The translations under genes were made by a program, and so were the position numbers. From NCBI GenBank assembly GCA_020171895.1, contig JAIVAN010000008.1, positions 1 to 36,752 on the forward strand: 36,752 nucleotides of DNA. The letters run 5' to 3'. The notes beneath the pieces are model-generated. The model worked only from the letters and a program-made list of their open reading frames with translations. It made no database searches and was not told where the DNA came from. Shown in pieces: positions 1 to 7,868 of this stretch (its first letter is position 1; every line of letters begins with the position of its first letter). Source of the DNA: Bacillus timonensis. Its GTDB lineage: Bacteria > Bacillota > Bacilli > Bacillales > Bacillaceae_L.

Positions 1-66
1 ACTATTGGATCCATTTAAATAACGATCAACAAATTGATGCTTTTCTTCACGAGTGAATTTACTCAA
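1..66 (-). CDS. IS3-family transposase OrfA, N-terminal fragment
   Basis: A TTG start at 66 is preceded by AGGAGGTG (82-75) with 8-nt spacing. The 22 visible codons read MSKFTREEKHQF, then VDRYLNGSNS, like the start of the helix-turn-helix OrfA of IS3/IS150-type elements. OrfA binds the terminal repeats and is normally joined to OrfB (DDE integrase) by a programmed -1 frameshift. That part lies left of the window, so activity cannot be judged. Confidence 0.65.
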   Translation of the reverse strand, partial: MSKFTREEKHQFVDRYLNGSNS

Positions 67-119
67 AAGTGACACACCTCCTATCTTAGATGTGTGTCCA
101 ATAATAGGGGTGCACTTCA
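1..119 (-). mobile_element. IS3-family insertion sequence, left end only (cut by window edge)
   Basis: Read on the minus strand from 119, the sequence opens with TGAAGTGCACCCCTATTATT followed by GGACA. This is the form of IS3/IS150-group terminal inverted repeats (TG...CCCC...TTGGACA). It is followed at once by a strong ribosome binding site and the start of an OrfA-like reading frame running off the window. The element end abuts position 120, where a copy of the 130-bp repeat family starts abruptly in its middle, so the IS appears to have inserted into that repeat. The right end, the rest of the transposase and any target duplication lie outside the window. Confidence 0.72.
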
Positions 120-222
120 GTAGACGCCGAGGAGGCTCAAGAAGCGCCCTGCGGAAAGCGAGAGTCCTGCAACGCAGATTAACACCCCATGTTGAGGGTA
201 GAGAATTGTATTTTCAGGGTAG
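120..222 (+). repeat. 130-bp structured repeat, copy R1 (right half, broken by IS)
   Basis: This is the right half of the repeat family: GCCGAGGAGGCTC, then GCGGAAAGCGAGAGTCCTGC, ending in the terminal motif GATTAACAC at 177-185. The right arm follows, down to TTTTCAGGGTAG at 222. The left half is missing because the IS element ends at 119. Nothing else recognisable lies between 223 and the gene at 359. Confidence 0.8.
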
Positions 223-358
223 TCATTAAAATGAAAAATAACCAGGAAAATTTTTTCACTATAATTAAATTGAATATTTTGTATTTTTTATCTATTTCAC
301 CACCTATTCTCTTCCTGTTCCTTTATACTTAGTAATAGAGAAAAAGGAGGGCGAAGCA

Positions 359-1501
359 GTGAAGCGATATATTCTATTATTCCTTCTATTCATAACGACT
401 GGATGCGTGGCCGAGCCAACAATCGTTATCGAAGGAGTGGAGGATGGAGCAATTTACGTATCAAAACCGACAATTGATCTTATCGAATCAACACCAGGTG
501 AAACAACAATGACCTTAAATGGAGAACCGATTTCAGACGGTCATCAAATCACGGACAACGGAACTTATACTTTATCTATTCATCGAAAGCATCTTTGGAA
601 GGAATCAACGAAAGACATTACCTTTACTCGAGACGATGTTCAACCGAAGCCACCCGCTTTCTTTAATAACATGCGAACGAGTGTCTATTATAAAAGCGTT
701 AAATTTGACCTCATTCCACAAAAAGATGTCACTTATGAGGCTACGTTAAATGGGAATCCCTTTGACTTGTCTGAACCGATAGAAGAAGAGGGACTTCACA
801 CTTTGGTCATAACAGCGATTAAAAATAATGGTTTAAAGTCTGAACGACGTTTATCCTTTACGATTGATAATCGCACGTATACATCAAAGGAAGTAGAGGC
901 TTTTACTGATTTTATTTTTGACAATGAAGCACATGGCACCTTGCCAAAGGTTTATAAGTGGACTGATTCTGTGGCCGTTGTTCCACACGGAAACCACACG
1001 TCCGAGGATTTAGAAAGCTTACAGCAATACATAGATGTATTTAATGAGATTCTTCCAGTTCAGTTTAAACTCTTTCAAGAAGAGGATCATATCAGTTGGG
1101 AAAACAGAATTGATGTCCATTTTGTACCCACTTCGTCTTTTAAAGATTATGGGTTTGAAGGAGAATTAACAGATGGCTACGAAGAGATCGTCGGCTATGC
1201 AATGCCTGTTGAGGTAACGTATCAATATGAACTACTGACGACAGTTGTCTTAATTGGCACCAATACAACAAAAGTAGAGCGGAAGACGATTATTTTACAT
1301 GAACTCATGCATGCATTAGGGTTATATAATCACTTTAATGACGATAAAAGCAGCGTCTTGTATCCATATGCAGACTATTACGTGACAGAATTAAATGATT
1401 ACGACAAGAAGATAATCGAGTTACTATATCGAGAGGATATTCAAGCAGGCATGACAAAGCCTGATGTGGAGCGTGTGTTAAAGGAACGGATTTTTGATTG
1501 A
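359..1501 (+). CDS. Lipoprotein with Ig-like repeats and a zinc-metalloprotease-like domain
   Basis: The GTG start is set by AAAAAGGAGG ending 8 nt upstream. Residues 1-16 form a lipoprotein signal (hydrophobic stretch, lipobox TTGC, Cys16 as the lipid site), so the protein should sit on the outer face of the membrane. Two stretches (about 25-90 and 100-172) look like Ig-like beta domains (LNGEPI..GTYTLSI and LNGNPF..GLHTLVI). The C-terminal 200 residues carry HELMHALGLYNH (314-325), an HExxHxxG motif with a later His, like metzincin-type peptidases. The third His is one residue further along than in the classical HExxHxxGxxH. A convergent hairpin terminator follows. Substrate unknown; protease activity is inferred from the motif only. 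Confidence 0.75.
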   Translation: MKRYILLFLLFITTGCVAEPTIVIEGVEDGAIYVSKPTIDLIESTPGETTMTLNGEPISDGHQITDNGTYTLSIHRKHLWKESTKDITFTRDDVQPKPPAFFNNMRTSVYYKSVKFDLIPQKDVTYEATLNGNPFDLSEPIEEEGLHTLVITAIKNNGLKSERRLSFTIDNRTYTSKEVEAFTDFIFDNEAHGTLPKVYKWTDSVAVVPHGNHTSEDLESLQQYIDVFNEILPVQFKLFQEEDHISWENRIDVHFVPTSSFKDYGFEGELTDGYEEIVGYAMPVEVTYQYELLTTVVLIGTNTTKVERKTIILHELMHALGLYNHFNDDKSSVLYPYADYYVTELNDYDKKIIELLYREDIQAGMTKPDVERVLKERIFD

Positions 1502-1528
1502 TTGAAACGTACCCCAAAAGTGTGAAAA

Positions 1529-1575
1529 AAAGCGACTTCCCTTTTCTACCTTAAGTAGGAATGGAGAGTCGCTTT
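1529..1575. terminator. Bidirectional terminator between convergent genes
   Basis: AAAGCGACT (1529-1537) pairs with AGTCGCTTT (1567-1575). On the minus strand the stem is followed by a run of T, so it best ends the diguanylate cyclase transcript; it may also serve the lipoprotein gene. Confidence 0.75.
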
Positions 1576-1579
1576 GTGA

Positions 1580-3181
1580 TTATTTCTTTTTTTGAGCGGT
1601 TATTTCTTTCGACCACACTGTCGTTTGATTCCTACCGTTTAGTTTTGAGTGATATAAGGCATTATCTGCTAATACAAACACCTGTTTAATCGAGTTTGTA
1701 TGTGATGGATATTCACTTATACCAAGTGAAACGGTGATTGCTTTTCCAACAGGAGATATCGTCTTTTCTATTTTCGTTCGCAATTTTTCAGAGATTTGGA
1801 ACGCTTCTGATGTCACTGTATATGGAAGTAAGAGCACAAATTCCTCTCCTCCATATCTAAATAATAAATCTGTTTTTCTTATCGATGATTTTATGGTGTT
1901 CACTAAAAACACTAACACCTCATCTCCCGCTTGGTGACCAAAGGTATCATTAATTAATTTAAAGGAATCTATATCAATCGCTACTAGAGAAAATACTCGT
2001 CCTTCTTCTTCCCAAGCTTCCATGACTTCTGTTAATTTTCTCCGATTAGGGATGTTTGTAAGCGGATCGGTTGTCGCCTCATAGGTTAGCTTGAGGTTTT
2101 TTTCTTTAATTCCTTCCATTGCCAAGATCACACTTTTCGTCAAAAGGTCCGCTTCTCTATTCCAGTGAGATTTGTTTTTTGGTTGCACTACTTCTTTTTC
2201 AGATCCTAGTTGGTTCACATGATTAGCCAATTCAAAGAAAGGCTTCGCAAGTCTTCTCGCAATAAAAATACATAAAATCAGGATGAACAAGAATGGAACA
2301 AGTATATGAAGAATGAGACTTTTAATATGACTCGCTAACAGGTCATTAATATGAGCAATTGGCGTTTGTTGTACGACTCCCCAGCCTATTTCCGGAACGG
2401 TCGAATATGCCGCAAGCATGGATACTCCCTTTGTGTTGACGGCACGGTCCATGCCACTTTGTCCATTTAACACCTTTTTGACAATGGCATTTGCCGTTAC
2501 ATCCTCACCGACTCGTTTATTTTTAGGATGAAAGAGTAGTTTCCCCTCTGGACCAACTACATAGTAATACGATCCGTTTTCATCAATAAAATCATTGCCA
2601 AGTATTTCACTTAGAACGTTTCGCTCATGAAGATAAATCGTTCCGCCGATCATTCCTCTATGATTGCCCTCACTATCATATAAGGGTTGACTCATTAGTA
2701 AAATAAGACGCCCTGATGGTGCTATGTAAGGTGTTGTTAAGGAAGGCTCTTGGGAATCAAGCACCTCTTTAGACACACCAGTCTTAAGAACATGTCCTTT
2801 TAACCCAACACTTAGTGGCGCAATGCTACGTATCAGTCCTGTCTCATCGACAAACGCAATGGAGTTGAAAAATCTACTATTATTTCTTAGCAGTTCAAGC
2901 TGTTCTTGTATGTCATCATCGGTCATTTCTTGATGAGTGGAGACATAAGTTGCAATTTCTTCTAAGCTCATTCTCATTGATTGAAACAATGAATCAACCG
3001 ATCTACTCATCTTATTTGCCTTAGAATAATTTAGGTTTAAATATGCATCGATTAGTGATTCTCTTTGAGACTGGTAAGAAGCCACCAACAAAATAATCGT
3101 TGTAAAAATTACAGATGATGCAACGAGACTTGTTAGTACTGTTGATAGCTTTATTTTTCTGTTTAAAAATAGTTTAGTCAT
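1580..3181 (-). CDS. Membrane diguanylate cyclase (dCache sensor + GGDEF)
   Basis: Makes cyclic di-GMP from two GTP at the inner face of the membrane under control of an external sensor domain. With the ATG at 3181 (533 aa) there is a TM helix at about 14-35, an extracytoplasmic dCache-like region at 40-285, a second TM at 288-308 and a GGDEF domain from about 367. The signature GGEEF is at 444-448, with upstream metal-binding DIDSFKLINDTFGHQAGD. RKTD (435-438) lies five residues before GGEEF and is a product-inhibition I-site. No EAL domain is present. I chose the ATG at 3181 because TAGGAG sits 6-7 nt upstream. A GTG at 3214 in the same frame has no clear SD and lies next to the arm of repeat R2. 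The signal sensed is unknown. Confidence 0.93.
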   Translation of the reverse strand: MTKLFLNRKIKLSTVLTSLVASSVIFTTIILLVASYQSQRESLIDAYLNLNYSKANKMSRSVDSLFQSMRMSLEEIATYVSTHQEMTDDDIQEQLELLRNNSRFFNSIAFVDETGLIRSIAPLSVGLKGHVLKTGVSKEVLDSQEPSLTTPYIAPSGRLILLMSQPLYDSEGNHRGMIGGTIYLHERNVLSEILGNDFIDENGSYYYVVGPEGKLLFHPKNKRVGEDVTANAIVKKVLNGQSGMDRAVNTKGVSMLAAYSTVPEIGWGVVQQTPIAHINDLLASHIKSLILHILVPFLFILILCIFIARRLAKPFFELANHVNQLGSEKEVVQPKNKSHWNREADLLTKSVILAMEGIKEKNLKLTYEATTDPLTNIPNRRKLTEVMEAWEEEGRVFSLVAIDIDSFKLINDTFGHQAGDEVLVFLVNTIKSSIRKTDLLFRYGGEEFVLLLPYTVTSEAFQISEKLRTKIEKTISPVGKAITVSLGISEYPSHTNSIKQVFVLADNALYHSKLNGRNQTTVWSKEITAQKKK

Positions 3182-3221
3182 AAAATCTCCTACATCTATG
3201 AAACCAATTTTCACTTTTTAT

Positions 3222-3468
3222 CTACCCTGAGGATACAATTCATCATACTGAACATGGGGTGTTAATCTACGTTGCAGGAACCTCGCTTTCCGTGGGGCGC
3301 CACTTGAGCCTCCTCGGCTGCGCCTGTGGGGTCTCAAGCCCGGCGCATCTCCCACAGGAGTCTCGGTTCCTTCCACTCCGATTAACACGAATAAATAGTA
3401 GGATTCAACATCCTAAGGTAATTAAATTCTCATTCACCATGGTGCAAATCACTTTGCATGGTAGTCTA
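3222..3468 (-). repeat. 130-bp structured repeat, copy R2 (full, long form)
   Basis: On the minus strand the core runs from GTGTTAATC (3388-3380) to GATTAACAC (3267-3259), 130 bp. The left arm (3389-3468) contains CCATGCAAAGTGATTTGC and CACCATGG, which can fold as a nested hairpin. The right arm ends at CCTCAGGGTAGA near 3222. Internal pairs GTGGG/CCCAC, GCGCC/GGCGC, CTTGAG/CTCAAG and AGGAACC/GGTTCCT all match. It occupies the whole gap between the cyclase gene and the next gene upstream. Confidence 0.88.
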
Positions 3469-3508
3469 TCATAAATATATCGTAACATTCCTAAAAAACC
3501 TAGCCCAG

Positions 3509-4579
3509 TTATTGTTTCTCAATGCAAATCGACGTACTTACTGATTCTAGAAATGCCTGTTTATCGTCCACGGTGACATAAAGTGAGGTGATCTCACGTT
3601 TTATGCCAAATGGTAGATACGCTGTTTCTGCATTTTTTAAAGAAATAAGAAATTGTGGTGTTTCGTCAATAAATTCTGGTAAAGTGACGAAGAACGTGGT
3701 TTTGTCATATTTTTTCTTTTTATCAAATGTGGTAACCGGTTCAATTGATTCTATATTCGCAAGCTCAACCTGTAAGGAATTTCGTATCCCGATTTGAATC
3801 GTCATTTTCTTTTCATCGATATGAACCGGGGAGAGTCGAATCGCATGGTAGTCAGCAATGATACAGAATAAGAGATAGATGTCTAACGCTGTCACCAACC
3901 ATGCAGCGAGTGTATTCCATTGAGCTACTAGGACATGCACGGCCACTACTTCTATTAGCATCGCATGAACAAGCATAATAAATACTCCGAAGTAACCTGT
4001 GTTTTTATGATAGCTAAACGACTTCACATTAGGCAGTGGCGTCCATTTTTTTCTCCAAGTAAAAAGGCCATAGTAGAAGATCGATAAGTCCGTTACCCAT
4101 AATCTTGCTACTTTGGTAGGACCAAATGTGTCAATTATCGCTTTACGGATACGGATTGGAAAGTAGGGTTCTGTTTTTTTATAACTGGTATACGTTTTGT
4201 GGAGTGTTTTTGCTTTTTTTAGAATGAGAATAAAAATTAAAATCTCTGCTGCAACGAATAATGCCTCTAGTCCATAAATTCCATATTTAATATGTGTAAA
4301 ATAAGCAAAGTGTTCATGTGGCACGATAAAATAGGCAAGCCAAAAACCGCTGAAGATAACAGGTAGAACTGAAATTGGAGAATAACGATTCCTAACGATA
4401 AAGAGGTAAAAGAAGAATGGAAGAAAAACGGTCAAATCAATCACCGTTACCATAGCGAGTCCATTTGTAACAGGACCCATTTTATCAAGTTTCATTAATA
4501 AAAGGTTTGAACTTATGATAAGTAAAGCTATTACCGCAAAATAATAAGTCGATCTACTTCTAACGAGTGACTCAGCCAT
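3509..4579 (-). CDS. Multi-pass membrane protein of unknown function
   Basis: The product has 356 residues if started at the ATG at 4579, which has GGGAGGAG 5-6 nt upstream. An in-frame ATG 15 nt earlier contains that SD and is less likely. About seven hydrophobic segments fill the first half and the middle (roughly 15-35, 43-64, 72-90, 104-122, then 198-225 and 228-247). A soluble C-terminal region of about 110 residues follows, with a beta pattern (MTIQIGIRNSLQVELANIES, then FFVTLPEF) that could be a small PH-like fold. Similar Bacillus proteins exist in annotation under unreliable enzyme names, so I give no function. It stands alone on the minus strand, with repeat R2 downstream and a long gap upstream. 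Confidence 0.75.
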   Translation of the reverse strand: MAESLVRSRSTYYFAVIALLIISSNLLLMKLDKMGPVTNGLAMVTVIDLTVFLPFFFYLFIVRNRYSPISVLPVIFSGFWLAYFIVPHEHFAYFTHIKYGIYGLEALFVAAEILIFILILKKAKTLHKTYTSYKKTEPYFPIRIRKAIIDTFGPTKVARLWVTDLSIFYYGLFTWRKKWTPLPNVKSFSYHKNTGYFGVFIMLVHAMLIEVVAVHVLVAQWNTLAAWLVTALDIYLLFCIIADYHAIRLSPVHIDEKKMTIQIGIRNSLQVELANIESIEPVTTFDKKKKYDKTTFFVTLPEFIDETPQFLISLKNAETAYLPFGIKREITSLYVTVDDKQAFLESVSTSICIEKQ

Positions 4580-4825
4580 AAAGACTCCTCCCATGGAAGA
4601 AAATGTTATTTATATTCTCATTATAGCAATAGTGGAAACTTAAATCTGTGACGAAATTGGTACAATTTTGAAGTACTTTTAAAATGAAGGGGTAAAAAAA
4701 CTTCACTCCTTTGATATGTCGCAGCTTTGGAACATCATATTTAAGTTTGTAAATTCTCTTGATCCAACTTTACTGGGGAAACATTAACTTGTATGGGGTT
4801 AGAATTAGCCTTCTTAGGAATTTAT

Positions 4826-4970
4826 CGGCCACTTTTTGGTGTTTACCGGCCACTTTTGTGTGTTTTCCGGCCACTTTTGTGTGTTTTCCGGCCACTTCGC
4901 GTGTTTACCGGCCACTTTTGACTATTTACCGGCCACTTTCGCGTGTTTTCCGCCCACTTCACATATTTCA
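4826..4970. repeat. Seven-unit 21-bp tandem array (CGGCCACTT units)
   Basis: CGGCCACTT or a near copy begins at 4826, 4847, 4868, 4889, 4909, 4930 and 4951 (the last as CGCCCACTT). The spacing is 21 bp, once 20. Typical unit: ACCGGCCACTTTTGTGTGTTT. The 21-bp period equals two turns of B-DNA, so all CGGCCACTT boxes lie on one face of the helix. The flanks (4580-4825 and 4971-5083) show no gene or other clear feature. Stop-free frames through the array are a by-product of the period being a multiple of 3. Confidence 0.85.
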
Positions 4971-5083
4971 CCCTCACTCACTTCGTTCCTCGAAAAATTT
5001 TCCAATAATTTGTTTATCTTCTTAAAAATAAGGGTATTTACCAATTTATATCAAATGCAAATAGATTAGGAGAGATTAGAAGA

Positions 5084-5494
5084 TTGGAATATTCAACTTA
5101 CGGAAGACATGTTTTATTAGATGCATGGGGTGTTGATTTTACACGTTTAAATGATGTAGATGCATTGGAGGAGAAGATGATTGAAGCTGCAGTGTTAAGC
5201 GGAGCTACAGTAATGAACAAACAATCTGAGGCATTCGTCCCACAGGGTGGAACTGTTTTATTGTTGCTGTCTGAGAGTCATTTCAGTATTCACACTTATC
5301 CTGAAAAGAACTATGCATCGATTGATTGTTATACATGTGGGAAAAGCGTAGATCCTCAGGTAGCCATTGATTCACTTTTGGACTATTTAAAACCCGAAAA
5401 AACATATGGTCAAAAAGTAACGAGGGGTGAAGGGGTATTTGAAGTTGAGGAGTTTAGAGAAGAGTATAAGTTCGTAATAGGGAATAAGCTCTAA
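5084..5494 (+). CDS. speD: S-adenosylmethionine decarboxylase proenzyme (SpeD)
   Basis: Decarboxylates S-adenosylmethionine in the cytoplasm to provide the aminopropyl donor for spermidine. The 136-residue proenzyme contains SESHFSIHTYPE (63-74). By family comparison it cleaves itself between Glu64 and Ser65, and Ser65 becomes the pyruvoyl cofactor. His70 and Cys85 (CYTCG) are the processing and catalytic partners; all are present. Length is normal for the bacterial class 1B enzyme. The start is TTG, supported by AGGAGAG (5068-5074) with 9-nt spacing. No spermidine synthase gene (speE) is adjacent, so the partner must be elsewhere. Confidence 0.96.
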   Translation: MEYSTYGRHVLLDAWGVDFTRLNDVDALEEKMIEAAVLSGATVMNKQSEAFVPQGGTVLLLLSESHFSIHTYPEKNYASIDCYTCGKSVDPQVAIDSLLDYLKPEKTYGQKVTRGEGVFEVEEFREEYKFVIGNKL

Positions 5495-5609
5495 TAAACG
5501 TTCCCTCACCCTGTTGGATTATTTAGGGATTGAGAGAGTTTTCGTACAATATATTTCGAAAAACTGGGTTCTTTTCTCCCATATGGTGCAACATTTTACG
5601 GTATAACTT

Positions 5610-5646
5610 TTAAGTAAGCGGTTTTCCTTTAAGGATATTTACTTAA
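5610..5646. other. Hairpin downstream of speD
   Basis: TTAAGTAA (5610-5617) is perfectly inverted at TTACTTAA (5639-5646), with CCTTTAAGG palindromic in between. It has no clean T-run after it. It may be part of the 3' end of the speD transcript or a small decayed element. Confidence 0.35.
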
Positions 5647-5740
5647 TCATTTACTGTTTGATTTGATTATTCGAAATGTAACCATCCATTTTTTTTACTA
5701 CTTAAAATACAATCAGTATCATTATTATTTCCAATCCAAA

Positions 5741-5773
5741 AACGTAACTGGTTACTAAGGTTACGTTTTTTTG
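5741..5773 (+). terminator. Rho-independent terminator
   Basis: AACGTAAC (5741-5748) pairs with GTTACGTT (5760-5767), followed by a T-run. Loop and stem are nearly the same as the terminator at 13714-13745. It probably ends the speD transcript, although it lies 250 nt beyond the gene. The sequence from 5495 to 5740 shows no other gene. Confidence 0.7.
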
Positions 5774-5826
5774 TTGGTCTTTTTTGCTATTAACAAGGAG
5801 AGTTACTACCCCTCTCTAGGATAATA

Positions 5827-5909
5827 AAAGCAAGTGCATTTCAGTGAATTTTACCATTGCGGTTTGCCCCCATAGGAGCTTAACACCTCCTTCTTTTATG
5901 CACTTCTTT
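5827..5909 (-). other. Structured element, candidate small RNA with a sequestered SD
   Basis: AAGTGCAT (5832-5839) is inverted at ATGCACTT (5898-5905), extended by AAAG/CTTT outside. Inside, AGGAG/CTCCT forms a second short stem (5874-5891). On the minus strand AAGGAGGTG lies ahead of ATG at 5873, and an 11-codon frame MGANRNGKIH-stop ends at 5841, just before the closing stem. The 3' side reads ATGCACTTGCTTTTATT, like a weak terminator. The inner stem would hide the SD. No family match is recognised. The rest of the gap to 6051 is AT-rich leader. Confidence 0.4.
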
Positions 5910-6051
5910 ATAAAATTTTCACTTTCACAAACTTCGATAAAAGATAGAGTCTGATCGTTTTTTTTAAAAATTTTTGTTGTGTAATTTCTTCTAAATTGGT
6001 AAACTACTTTCTGGTAATATATTCTATTTTTTTACAAAAGGAGGAAGTTTT

Positions 6052-7830
6052 ATGAATAAGCTTATTTTCACCATCTTATTTTCTACTATTCTTCTAATTC
6101 CCACGTTCTCCTTTGCGGAAGGTACCAATGAGAATGAGAATCAAGAAGAGTCAATAGTAGAAACTGACCCGGTTGATCCTATTGATGTAAGTGAAACAGA
6201 TACGGATACAATAAAAGAGCAGCAGAATGATACTAATGAGCAAGCAGAAACTTCAACAGAGACGCCTATTGTTGATTCTACAACTCCAAAAGAACAGGTT
6301 CAAAATACTTCTTATACAAATGGTTGGGTACAGTCAAATGGAGTTTGGTACTACTATCAAAACGGCCAAAAAGTATATGGGTGGTTAAAATTATCGGGGC
6401 AAACTTATTACCTTAACGAAACAACTGGAGCTCGAGCATCCGGTTTAACAACAATTTATGGAAATGTCTATTATTTTAACGTTAACGACGGGTATATGAT
6501 GTATGGATTTCAGACTATTAATAACAAAAAATATTATTTCGGTGAAACTGATAGTAATGGTGCGATGCAAACAGGCTGGGTAGATATCTATGATTACAAC
6601 ACAGGTACTTATCATACATATTTCTTCCATCGTAAAGACGGACACATGCTTACAGGTTGGGTACAAGATGGTGGCGAATGGTTCTACTTTGATCCAGTTA
6701 ATGGACAACAACACTATGGTCTACTTGAATTAAACGGAAAAAAATATTACTTAGATGAAAATTATGGAGCGAGAATAACAGGTTGGGTACCTATATTTGA
6801 TTACAATTCCGGAAATTATTTCAATTATTTCTTTGACCTAACCTCTGGAGAAATGAAAACCGGTTGGATTCAATCTTATGGAAGTTGGTACTATTTAAAC
6901 AGCATGGGCCAAATGCAAACCGGTTGGATTACTTTAAACGGAAAAAAATATTACCTCTATGAGTCTAGTGACGATGAATATTCCTATTATAACGAAGGAG
7001 AAATGATTACAGGTTGGTATTCATTCATCGATCAAAAAACCGGAGAGTATGTCTATTATTTCTTTGATTACGTTAGTGGTGTTTCACAATCTGGATGGGT
7101 TATGGACGATGGTTATTGGTACTATTTAGATACTGATGGTGCAGCCCGTAAGACTGGATGGCTATATTATGGAAACAAGTGGTATTATCTCTATTCAGAT
7201 AGTAGCATGGCTACAGGAATTGTCTATGATAAGGGTAATTATTACTTTATGGATGTAAATTCAGGTGTTTTAAAAACTGGTTGGTCATTTGATGGCTACT
7301 ACTGGCATTACAGTAACAGCAATGGGGTCATGCTGGTTAATTCTTGGATGAAAACTGGTGGGAAATGGTACTACTTCGATTACTATGGGGATATGGCTGT
7401 AGGTTCTACAGATGTAAATGGCACGCTTTATTACTTCGATAAATCAGGTGCAATGAAGACTGGTTGGAACTGGGATGGATATTCTTGGTATTACAGTTAT
7501 TCGAACGGTATAGTTGCTACTGGTTGGAAGTATATTAATAGTAAGTGGTATTTCTTTGATTATTATGACGGTATGATGGCAACAGGTCGAACATATGCAG
7601 ATGGAACTTATTATTATTTTAATAAAAGTGGCCAAATGCAAAAAGGCTGGATTAAGGTAGATGGATACTGGCAGTACTATAATTCGAACGGTTCTCAACA
7701 ATTTGGTTGGTTTTCTCAAGGTGGAAAAACTTATTTCTTTAATTCATACGGAGACATGGTAACAGGAGGAGTGTACATCAATTATTACTACTATTACTTC
7801 GATCCAGTTACTGGAGCATTAGTATACTAA
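6052..7830 (+). CDS. Secreted protein of ~23 cell-wall/glucan-binding type repeats
   Basis: ATG with AAAGGAGG 7 nt upstream. Residues 1-22 form a Sec signal ending SFA before EG. Residues 23 to about 85 are an acidic, Thr/Glu-rich linker. From about 88 to the end (592) the chain is built of about 23 aromatic units of the form TGW(x)n-G-xWYY-(F/L), as in choline/glucan-binding (CW_binding) repeats. Some units are longer with a YDYNTG-type insert. There is no catalytic domain, LPxTG motif or membrane anchor, so attachment would depend on the repeats binding wall polymer or an external glucan. It is a single-gene unit with its own terminator. Possible roles are adhesion, matrix or wall coating; the ligand is unknown. 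Confidence 0.85.
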   Translation: MNKLIFTILFSTILLIPTFSFAEGTNENENQEESIVETDPVDPIDVSETDTDTIKEQQNDTNEQAETSTETPIVDSTTPKEQVQNTSYTNGWVQSNGVWYYYQNGQKVYGWLKLSGQTYYLNETTGARASGLTTIYGNVYYFNVNDGYMMYGFQTINNKKYYFGETDSNGAMQTGWVDIYDYNTGTYHTYFFHRKDGHMLTGWVQDGGEWFYFDPVNGQQHYGLLELNGKKYYLDENYGARITGWVPIFDYNSGNYFNYFFDLTSGEMKTGWIQSYGSWYYLNSMGQMQTGWITLNGKKYYLYESSDDEYSYYNEGEMITGWYSFIDQKTGEYVYYFFDYVSGVSQSGWVMDDGYWYYLDTDGAARKTGWLYYGNKWYYLYSDSSMATGIVYDKGNYYFMDVNSGVLKTGWSFDGYYWHYSNSNGVMLVNSWMKTGGKWYYFDYYGDMAVGSTDVNGTLYYFDKSGAMKTGWNWDGYSWYYSYSNGIVATGWKYINSKWYFFDYYDGMMATGRTYADGTYYYFNKSGQMQKGWIKVDGYWQYYNSNGSQQFGWFSQGGKTYFFNSYGDMVTGGVYINYYYYYFDPVTGALVY

Positions 7831-7867
7831 GAAAAATCGACAGGTGCCAGTCACCTGTCGATTTTTC
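7831..7867. terminator. Strong bidirectional terminator
   Basis: A perfect 16-bp stem, GAAAAATCGACAGGTG (7831-7846) with its inverse at 7852-7867, and a 5-nt loop. It has T-runs on both strands and separates the convergent repeat protein and PHP hydrolase genes. Confidence 0.93.
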
Positions 7868-7868
7868 T

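Noticed and set aside
3179-3214. Upstream GTG start of the diguanylate cyclase
   Set aside because: No SD ahead of it, and it lies beside the repeat arm. The ATG at 3181 has TAGGAG at the right distance.
4826-4970. CRISPR array
   Set aside because: The repeat is too short and continuous, with no unique spacers of constant length and no cas genes.
4759-5069. Stop-free plus-strand frames through the 21-bp array, giving 7-residue repeats (FPATFVC type)
   Set aside because: No SD. The frames stay open only because 21 is a multiple of 3, and the translated sequence has no sensible protein character.
6445-6714. Minus-strand frames opposite the wall-binding repeat protein
   Set aside because: They are Ile/Val-rich shadows of the Tyr/Asn-rich coding repeats with no SD.
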